Assembly (NCBI GenBank): GCA_018667995.1
Contig: JABIQT010000989.1
Coordinates: forward strand, 1-9,040
DNA from: Candidatus Latescibacterota bacterium
GTDB taxonomy: Bacteria > JAAXHH01 > JABIQT01
Length of the DNA stretch: 9,040 nt
Direction: 5' to 3'
Each line of letters begins with the position of its first letter. The stretch's first letter is position 1. Shown here in pieces: positions 1-5,732 of the stretch. The notes under the pieces were generated by a model, which did no database searches, was not told where the DNA came from, and saw nothing but the letters and a program-made list of their open reading frames with translations. Position numbers and translations under genes: made by a program.

Positions 1-80
1 AATGTGGGGATGAGGATGCGCAAGTGGGTTGATCTGGGACTCCCTGGTTCAGACGCTGCGGAGATATGAATAGTGGGTGC

Positions 81-1616
81 TCATGCCCCGGCGATACGCG
101 GCATGCGGGTGGATTCACGCTGGATTTCAGCTTGGAGAAAACGGTGCATCATACCGGCTTTGATCTGGGCGAAGGAAGGATCATTCCATCGGTTGTTTAC
201 CTCGCCCGGGTCCTCGCTAAGATCGAAGAGCTCACCGTATTCCTCATTGCGATAAACGGTCATTTTGTAGCGGTCTTCTACCAACGTCCGCAGATGCACT
301 GTAGTGGGATTGTGGCGATTCTCTACGAGGACATGTTCACGCGCCGATGCTTTCTGCCCACGCCATACATCGAGCTGGTTTACGCCCTGCATCAGGCCTG
401 GAGGTGTTATGCCCGCCGCCGTGAGAAATGTAGAGGGATAGTCAATCAGTGCTTGCAGGGCATCGGATGTGGTCCCGGCTGGTATCTGACCGGGGTAACG
501 CGCAATCATGGGCAGTCGGAGGAGATCTTCGTAGTGAAAGGCACCCTTGGCAATCAGTCCGTGTTGTCCGATGAAATGCCCATGATCAGTGGTGAAGACC
601 ACCAGCGTATTGTCCGCGATTCCCAGACTGTCCAGACGGTCAAGGATGCGTCCGATGGCTTTGTCCATCAGACTGATCATGCCGTAGTAACAGGCTATGG
701 AGTTCCGCAGTTCGACATCGGAATGCAGATGGGAATTAAAGCCGTGAAGCCCCTTGCCGCCCTCCTCGTCGTACATGGAGAAATCAGGGTGCGCTTCTCT
801 GGTCTTAGCAAATTGCGGAGGCATCTGATCAAATTCACCTTCCGTAAAGACCCCGGGAACCATCTCATCCGAATCGTACATGTGTGCCCAGGGATCCGGA
901 ACTACATACGGAGGATGCGGATCGAAGAAACTCGCCCAGGTGAAGAATGGTTTATCATTCTGTACCGACTTCTCGATATTAGCTACTGTGCGATCGGCAA
1001 TCCAATGCGAATGATGAAGGTGCTCGGGCAGATCCCATGTCATCATCCCCCTCTCGTACTCGGGCCCGTTGTATTTGTCGTCCTTCGAGGGGGGATATTG
1101 CTGAAAGTAGTCTTTCCAGTCCGACAGGCCGTGCTCTTCGAGCCAGATAGCGTAGTGTTGGCCGGCATGGGATTCGTGCGCATGCATTCGGGCTGTTTCT
1201 ACATGATTGAATCCGTACCAGGGCCCGTGGAATGACCGCCAGAAATCCAGGTCCCTTAGAATCGGCTGGCATTCGATAGACTCGCTACCTGGCTGCGAGG
1301 CCAAGGGCTGAAAGTGTGCCTTGCCGATTAGAGTGGTGTCATAGCCATGGTCCTGGAAAGTATCACCCACCGTCGGTACGTCCTCAGGGAGTTTGCATCC
1401 GATAGTCCAACAGTGGTGTGAGGACGGGTAGAGGCCTGTAATCAGTGTGGAGCGCGAGGGCGAACAGACTGGATTGTTACAATAGGCACGATCGAATCGC
1501 ATACCTTCGCCAGCAAGTCTGTCCAATGACGGTGTGCTGATTCGCGGATTGGTGACGCCCAGTGTGTTATAGTGTTGTTGATCGCTGGTTATGAGCAGAA
1601 TGTTGGGTTGGGACAC
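81..1616 (-). CDS. Type I (formylglycine) sulfatase
   Basis: Hydrolyses a sulfate ester, or possibly a sulfamate; the substrate cannot be read from the sequence. Numbering from the GTG start gives 511 residues, a normal length for the S1 sulfatase family. The N-terminus SQPNILLITSDQQ carries the metal-binding Asp12. CSPSR (51-55) is the formylglycine signature, so Cys51 would need maturation by a sulfatase-modifying enzyme. GKAHF (99-103) gives Lys99 and His101, DPHPPY (232-237) gives His234, and TTDHG (342-346) gives the metal ligands Asp344 and His345. ELFDLSEDPGEVNN (462-475) is the usual C-terminal sulfatase element. There is no signal peptide, so the protein is probably cytoplasmic and acts on an imported small substrate. 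The start is chosen because AGGAG sits 6 nt before GTG at 1616. An ATG at 1622 directly abuts AGGAG, and a TTG at 1658 has no ribosome binding site. It lies last in the minus-strand cluster, after a 534-nt gap. The family is certain; the substrate is unknown. Confidence 0.95.
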   Translation of the reverse strand: MSQPNILLITSDQQHYNTLGVTNPRISTPSLDRLAGEGMRFDRAYCNNPVCSPSRSTLITGLYPSSHHCWTIGCKLPEDVPTVGDTFQDHGYDTTLIGKAHFQPLASQPGSESIECQPILRDLDFWRSFHGPWYGFNHVETARMHAHESHAGQHYAIWLEEHGLSDWKDYFQQYPPSKDDKYNGPEYERGMMTWDLPEHLHHSHWIADRTVANIEKSVQNDKPFFTWASFFDPHPPYVVPDPWAHMYDSDEMVPGVFTEGEFDQMPPQFAKTREAHPDFSMYDEEGGKGLHGFNSHLHSDVELRNSIACYYGMISLMDKAIGRILDRLDSLGIADNTLVVFTTDHGHFIGQHGLIAKGAFHYEDLLRLPMIARYPGQIPAGTTSDALQALIDYPSTFLTAAGITPPGLMQGVNQLDVWRGQKASAREHVLVENRHNPTTVHLRTLVEDRYKMTVYRNEEYGELFDLSEDPGEVNNRWNDPSFAQIKAGMMHRFLQAEIQRESTRMPRIAGA

Positions 1617-1622
1617 ACCCAT

Positions 1623-1627
1623 CTCCT
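1623..1627 (-). promoter_or_regulatory. Ribosome binding site deciding the sulfatase start
   Basis: On the minus strand AGGAG lies immediately next to an in-frame ATG (1620-1622) and 6 nt before an in-frame GTG (1614-1616). The first spacing is too short for normal initiation and the second is ideal, so GTG is the favoured start and gives the typical sulfatase N-terminus MSQPNILL. The two choices differ by two residues. Confidence 0.6.
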
Positions 1628-2067
1628 TCCGGATGACGTCTGTTTGTTTCAGCTGCAAAGGCGAGACAATAGGGGCGTAAAGTGAAGGGATGAGTGGTAG
1701 AACGCAAGGATTTCATGCCGAGCGAGATAGAGCATCTGCTGGTAGCCAAAGGGTAAAACGGATTGGACAGGAGCCGCACATGGCCACCGGGAGATGATTC
1801 TGATATGCCGGAATCCAGTTGCTCAATAGAATGGTTGGCTCCGCCGGTTCATTATCCTGAATCTGGAGCGGCAGGGGGAGACCGCTGCATACTCATCTCA
1901 GAATGTGTGCGCAATGGTCACATCTTGCGAGACCAAACTACGATATGTGCCTTCCTGAACGTACTAATTCGTTTATGAATGCACACGATCATCCGGTCGA
2001 GTGGTTGCGGTAGAGCTGCAGGGTGGCGGTGTCTTCGTGCCTAAGGGTAGAGGAGGCATGGATTCTC

Positions 2068-2133
2068 TCTCGGCGCGCCCTGGTTATGTACACAAGCAAC
2101 AAGGGGAGATAGTAGGTACAAATCGCGCCGAGA
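2068..2133. repeat. Perfect 10-bp inverted repeat downstream of the lyase gene
   Basis: TCTCGGCGCG (2068-2077) is the exact reverse complement of CGCGCCGAGA (2124-2133), with 46 nt between the arms. The left arm overlaps the 8-bp palindrome GGCGCGCC (2072-2079). It begins about 18 nt past the lyase stop codon on the minus strand. It could form a GC-rich stem in the lyase mRNA tail, but the loop is large and no T-run follows, so it is not a standard intrinsic terminator. It could instead be a protein-binding site or chance. Confidence 0.4.
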
Positions 2134-2150
2134 CTGGATCGGGGTTCCCG

Positions 2151-3050
2151 CTATGCAGTATACAGATCTGCTATGTCCGCGAGAATGGCGTCCAATTCCT
2201 CGTGATCAAACATATCGAGCGGCTTCGTATCGGAGACACGAACGTAGGCTGATCGGATGATACCCCGTCGCTTCAGCACCTCTTTATAGAGGTAGATATG
2301 ATGCAGGGACTCGAAATTGATGAGGGGCAAGAGTCGGTTGAAAATCTCCCGTGCTCTTTTCCGGTCTCCTGATTCATAGGCATCCCAGACGGCCACATGG
2401 ACATCGGTCACCTCGCAAGCCGGCATCGTACCTGAGGCACCGCGGTTGAGCTCATCGAGCATATGCTTCCCCGCCGCTCCTCCGAAAATGCCCTCGATAT
2501 CCTGTCCACAGGCCTCAATGTCTGCAGATACGGAATGCGTGAAGGGGGGAATCTCTTCCTTGATGTACAGGACATTTGGTATGTTGTTGGCCAGTTCCGC
2601 GAGCAGTGCCGGGGACATGGGTAAACCGATAGGATGATTCTGGATAAAGACCGGAAGATCAGTCGCTGCACAGAGGGATTCGTAGTAGTTCCGTACGCCG
2701 TCAAGATGTGCTTTCTTCACGTATGGAGGCATAGCGATAAGGGCGTCAGCCCCGTGATCGAGGGCGTGGCGCGCGAACAGAACCGCTACTTCCGCACTGA
2801 CGCCTGTGGCGCTCGCCACGTAAGGAAGTCTACCGTCCAGGGCACCGGAAATTGTTTCCACGACCTGCATCCGTTCCTGATCCGACAGGGCGCTGAACTC
2901 ACCGGCGTTTACCGGTCCGACGATACCGTGGGCGCCCGCCACAACACAGAATTCGACGACCTCCTTCAAACCTTCGAGATCAAGCGATCCATCGTCATTG
3001 AAAGGGGTGACTGGTATGGTGAAAACACCTCTGTAGGGCGGATCCGACAT
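2151..3050 (-). CDS. DHDPS/NAL-family class I lyase with altered active site
   Basis: A 299-residue TIM-barrel lyase/aldolase/hydratase of the dihydrodipicolinate synthase/N-acetylneuraminate lyase family. Members form a Schiff base between a lysine and pyruvate or a 2-keto acid. The start FTIPVTPFNDDGSLD (10-24) is the family signature, and IKEE (163-166) places the Schiff-base Lys164. Several DapA residues are missing. The GTTGE loop reads PVNAGE (46-51), so the Thr-Thr pair is absent. The tyrosine of the YNVPGRT motif is replaced by Gln137 in IQNHPIG (136-142), and the following arginine is also gone. It is therefore unlikely to make dihydrodipicolinate; a sugar-acid or hydroxy-keto-acid lyase or dehydratase is more likely. 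The ATG at 3050 has AAGGA upstream; an in-frame TTG at 3068 has no such site. The stop falls at 2151. A 211-nt gap separates it from the hydrolase gene upstream, so it may have its own promoter. Confidence 0.9.
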   Translation of the reverse strand: MSDPPYRGVFTIPVTPFNDDGSLDLEGLKEVVEFCVVAGAHGIVGPVNAGEFSALSDQERMQVVETISGALDGRLPYVASATGVSAEVAVLFARHALDHGADALIAMPPYVKKAHLDGVRNYYESLCAATDLPVFIQNHPIGLPMSPALLAELANNIPNVLYIKEEIPPFTHSVSADIEACGQDIEGIFGGAAGKHMLDELNRGASGTMPACEVTDVHVAVWDAYESGDRKRAREIFNRLLPLINFESLHHIYLYKEVLKRRGIIRSAYVRVSDTKPLDMFDHEELDAILADIADLYTA

Positions 3051-3235
3051 GGTCTTTCCTTTTCTCAACTCTCAATGCTGGATGCATGGGCATGTACTGT
3101 AGAGGCGTAGCAGAACGTAGCACTATGCCCCTCTTAAGGTCTGATTTACGGGGTGCTCGATTCATAGATCGCGCCGCAATTGTACTGTTATAGGTGGCCC
3201 AGCCCTGTTCGGTTTACTTACGGAGATAGGGGCCT

Positions 3236-3247
3236 AGCTTCGAAGCT
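3236..3247. repeat. 12-bp perfect palindrome after the hydrolase gene
   Basis: AGCTTCGAAGCT reads identically on both strands. It lies 14 nt past the hydrolase stop codon on the minus strand, within the 211-nt gap before the lyase gene. As RNA it could form a very tight hairpin; as DNA it could be a small dimeric-protein site. No T-run follows in the transcription direction, so it is not a clear terminator. Confidence 0.35.
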
Positions 3248-3261
3248 CGTCGTTCGTATGA

Positions 3262-3933
3262 TCAAGTTGCGATGCTTTTGGTCCACGAGGCGGTTTTCAA
3301 CGCCAGGTCGACCAGCACCTCTTCGCGTGTCTTTCCGGACCGTTTGAGAACCTTGAATCCGTGATCGGCGGTGTCCACAACGAAGAGATCCGCCTGGTCA
3401 CCCAGGTCATTGCAAACGAGCTCAATGTTGCCTATGTCCGCCAACTTGTCTTTGGTGCCCTGCAGGAATAGCATCGGAACGGTGACGTCGGAAAAATGCT
3501 CGGCACGTTCTGCCGGTCCCTTGCCACCACTCAACGGAAATGCTGCGAATACGATGCCTTGAATAGGCAGAGGTGCTTCGGCGAAGGCCAGCGAGGTCAT
3601 ACGGCCGCTCATGGAGTGCCCACCAGCAAAAAGAGGCAGGTCCGGCTGTTCGCTCGCCGCCGTTTCGATGGCGCGACGGACAGTCGCCAGCAACACTTTG
3701 CGTCCATCGAGGCCACCTCCCCCCTTATCAGAATAGGGATACTGATAGCGGAAAGTGGCTACACCCACATCGACGAGTGCATTGCTCAGTCCCGTTACGA
3801 GGGCGTGGCGCATGTTGCTGCCGGAACCGTGGCCTAAGACAAGTAGGGAGTGAGCGTCATCCGGAATGTCCATAATCGCGGATACGTCGCCTTTTTCATC
3901 TGTGGCAAGGAACTTCAACTCTCGTGTAGACAT
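3262..3933 (-). CDS. Small alpha/beta hydrolase (Tex30/KANL3-like)
   Basis: A 223-residue alpha/beta-fold hydrolase with no signal peptide or extra domain, so a compact cytoplasmic enzyme. LGHGSGSNM (33-41) is the oxyanion-hole loop typical of the Tex30/KANL3-like and dienelactone-hydrolase-like group. GHSMSG (105-110) is the nucleophile elbow with Ser107. FLQGTKD (156-162) carries the probable acid Asp162, and TADHGF (188-193) carries the catalytic His191. All three triad members are present, so it should be active, probably on an ester or thioester; the substrate is unknown. The ATG at 3933 is preceded by GAGGA with a spacing of about 7 nt. It follows the exported-protein gene after 64 nt with no clear terminator between, so it may share that transcript. 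The fold and triad are secure; the subfamily name is an informed guess. Confidence 0.9.
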   Translation of the reverse strand: MSTRELKFLATDEKGDVSAIMDIPDDAHSLLVLGHGSGSNMRHALVTGLSNALVDVGVATFRYQYPYSDKGGGGLDGRKVLLATVRRAIETAASEQPDLPLFAGGHSMSGRMTSLAFAEAPLPIQGIVFAAFPLSGGKGPAERAEHFSDVTVPMLFLQGTKDKLADIGNIELVCNDLGDQADLFVVDTADHGFKVLKRSGKTREEVLVDLALKTASWTKSIAT

Positions 3934-3997
3934 GCAGGATCCTCAGGAACTTCAAATATGTATGTGTGCTGCTCACCGCTGGTGCTGTCTGTGTTTC

Positions 3998-4864
3998 CTA
4001 TTGGCTCTCGCCGGAGAGTGCCGCGCTACCGCTTATGGGGAATATGGCGTCGAAATCCACTTGTATCTCGACTTGTTCGTTGTCGCTATTCCAGTAACGA
4101 ATACTCTCGTCCACGCCTTTGACAAAACCATTAAAATCTGCTGGAGCATCCACGCGCCAGATGGTTTTGTCCAGCATTCCAAATCGGTCCATACCGCGTA
4201 TACGGTAAATATCCATGGTTTCGCCGGTCAGTGCGACAAAGAACTTGTGCTGTGAGAGTCCGATCCGGCCGGAAATAATGGCCGCGGTATTCGAGAACTG
4301 AAAGGTGCTGCAACTGCCCAAAGATTCATCCAGGTATTCGGCTTGGTGCTTCATGTCAATGTATCCGCCCTTGTCACCAGCTGATGCTGTATGGTAAAAC
4401 TTGGGATACTCTACGACCTGCATGCCGAATCGAATGAAGCTTCGGACCACGGCTTTTTTGTCACCTCGGGAGGCCGTGTCAAATCGAGTGTCTGCGGCGT
4501 GTCCCGTCTTGTGGGAATCGCCCTGCTTTCCAGAAGCTGCCACCAAAGGTCCCGGGGCCAGCGCCTCCTTAATCCGGATCACAGAATCCCGGGCTACAAC
4601 CTGATAGATCAGGACCGGTGCCGTCTGATGAAAATGAGGGGCTGACCAGAAAAAGACCTCATTGGTTCCGTCCTGGTCTATGTCCACGACCTCATATCCC
4701 CTGGGACGGAGCTTCATTCTGAAGTCACCGTACTGTTCGGGGGTGTCCTTCATAATAATATATCTCATGACCGCCTGCACATCGGGCGGGAAGTCTCCGA
4801 GAAGCTGGGCCTGAACAGGGGATATCAGGGCGCAAAGTATGCATGTCAGCACCAGGTTTTTCAT
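3998..4864 (-). CDS. Exported protein of unknown function
   Basis: I do not recognise this 288-residue protein. The N-terminus MKNLVLTCILCALISPVQA has one lysine, a hydrophobic core and a probable signal peptidase I site after Ala19 (VQA-Q), so it should reach the periplasm or outside. No lipobox is evident, and there is no later membrane segment. DIDQDGTNE (61-69) resembles the Asp-rich calcium loop of FG-GAP/VCBS-type repeats and is followed by beta-rich sequence (EVFFW, PVLIYQVV). Residues 105-135 are polar and rich in Gly, Ser, Lys and Asp, probably a flexible linker. Only one such Asp loop is visible, so a full propeller is unlikely. Its ATG overlaps the stop of the PhyH gene as ATGA (4861-4864), which implies translational coupling. 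GGTGGA in the end of that gene could serve as its ribosome binding site. The role is unknown; it may sense, bind or process the pathway's substrate outside the cytoplasm. Confidence 0.85.
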   Translation of the reverse strand: MKNLVLTCILCALISPVQAQLLGDFPPDVQAVMRYIIMKDTPEQYGDFRMKLRPRGYEVVDIDQDGTNEVFFWSAPHFHQTAPVLIYQVVARDSVIRIKEALAPGPLVAASGKQGDSHKTGHAADTRFDTASRGDKKAVVRSFIRFGMQVVEYPKFYHTASAGDKGGYIDMKHQAEYLDESLGSCSTFQFSNTAAIISGRIGLSQHKFFVALTGETMDIYRIRGMDRFGMLDKTIWRVDAPADFNGFVKGVDESIRYWNSDNEQVEIQVDFDAIFPISGSAALSGESQ

Positions 4865-5715
4865 ACGTTATCCACCAATGGACGGGGGTTATTAGCCCAA
4901 TGGCCGGTGGGGTCGGATCCAGCCACCCAAACACCCTCTGCATTCCATCCCAGTTGTGCTCGAACCGATGATGCACAATATCGTAGGGTGAGACCGCATC
5001 GACGCCGGGCTGAAGAATTTGCCTCTGACCCGTGCAACAAGAGGTCGCTGTGCAATGAGATCTGTCCTGCCTCCAATTCTATGTCCACCGGATCGCCGTA
5101 TCCCGTCACATCGTCGACCGTCTGATTCAGCACATTTTGTTCTGCATCGTCACTAGCCCGATACCCAATGTGGCCCTGGGTGTGTGAGCCCGAGATAAAC
5201 CGCATACAGGCATTCTCAGTATCGGTATCGTCGATGGCAAGCCAAGCTGTCACCGTTTTCGACGGTGACAGAGGCCAATAGCTGGCGTCCTGATGCCAGG
5301 CAACCGTTTTGGTATCATGTGGCAGCTTGCAGAAAAAGTGAGATCCCCAGCCGACAACGTCTTCTCCGATGATGTCGTTTATATATGCGACAATTCTCCG
5401 GTCATTCATGATGTCATGGACCAGACCCGATTTCAGATGGGCAGATATGACGGAGTAGCTACTTTGACCCTTCGCCAGGGCTGCCGCGATCAGAGTGTCC
5501 ACGCCCTTTCGAATCTCGGAGCTTTCTGCATCAGAGAAAATACTGATCCCTTTGACATAGCCGCGGAGGTTATACTGCTCCGCCTGCTCGGGAGTTAGTG
5601 CCGCTGGCCCCAGGGCATCAGCGGGATGAAACTGAAGATCCCGCTCCATGGCCCGAAGTTCTTCCGGCGTCGGCATTCGCTTATATCGGCTGTCTTCTAT
5701 GGAAGTTTGACTCAT
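4861..5715 (-). CDS. Phytanoyl-CoA dioxygenase (PhyH) family oxygenase
   Basis: A 284-residue Fe(II)/2-oxoglutarate-dependent oxygenase of the PhyH family, which hydroxylates a substrate while converting 2-oxoglutarate and O2 to succinate and CO2. WHQDASYW (140-147) supplies the iron ligands His141 and Asp143. LHSDLLLHGSEANSS (221-235) supplies the distal iron ligand His228, and Arg239, eleven residues later, is placed to bind 2-oxoglutarate as in human PhyH. GSH (176-178) within FISGSHTQGH matches a common family element. The iron and co-substrate residues are intact, so it should be active. The substrate is not predictable: family members act on acyl-CoAs, ectoine, phosphonates, halogenated compounds and natural products. 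No signal peptide is present, so it is cytoplasmic. The ATG at 5715 has GAGGA 5 nt upstream. It begins 17 nt after the propeller gene and overlaps the exported-protein gene by 4 nt, so the three are almost certainly cotranscribed. Confidence 0.93.
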   Translation of the reverse strand: MSQTSIEDSRYKRMPTPEELRAMERDLQFHPADALGPAALTPEQAEQYNLRGYVKGISIFSDAESSEIRKGVDTLIAAALAKGQSSYSVISAHLKSGLVHDIMNDRRIVAYINDIIGEDVVGWGSHFFCKLPHDTKTVAWHQDASYWPLSPSKTVTAWLAIDDTDTENACMRFISGSHTQGHIGYRASDDAEQNVLNQTVDDVTGYGDPVDIELEAGQISLHSDLLLHGSEANSSARRRCGLTLRYCASSVRAQLGWNAEGVWVAGSDPTGHWANNPRPLVDNV

Positions 5716-5732
5716 TATCGTCCTCGTTGCGC

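Larger units (their letters stand above)
1617..2150. other. 534-nt gap with no convincing gene
   Basis: This stretch lies between the lyase stop and the sulfatase start. Short open frames occur on both strands: 71 codons from a TTG at 1763 (+), and 64 codons from an ATG at 2058 (+) that runs into the lyase gene antisense. Their translations have low-complexity, unfamiliar composition and poor start contexts. The gap must hold the leader of the sulfatase gene and probably its promoter, but I see no well-spaced -35/-10 pair. An inverted repeat lies near its right end and is listed separately. No tRNA-like or insertion-sequence-like structure was seen. Confidence 0.5.

Noticed and set aside
1-69. 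Plus-strand frame open from position 1 to a TGA at 67-69, possibly the end of a convergent gene.
   Set aside because: Only 22 codons are visible and none form a recognisable motif; an open stretch this short is expected by chance.
49-84. ATG overlapping the sulfatase stop codon (ATGA at 84-81), which could mark a coupled downstream gene.
   Set aside because: The frame stops after 11 codons, so there is no gene unless a sequencing error is present.
66-1235. A long plus-strand open frame of 389 codons antisense to the sulfatase gene.
   Set aside because: The opposite strand encodes an unmistakable sulfatase with all active-site motifs. The antisense translation has no recognisable motif and is a by-product of codon usage.
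1906-1922. TGTGC and TCACA half-sites resembling a CRP binding site.
   Set aside because: The spacer is 7 bp instead of 6, the left half-site lacks the final A, and no promoter is evident beside it.
3179-3192. TATAAC and TACAAT on the minus strand as -10 elements for the lyase gene.
   Set aside because: Each matches five of six positions, but neither has an acceptable -35 at 16 to 18 bp, so no promoter was called.
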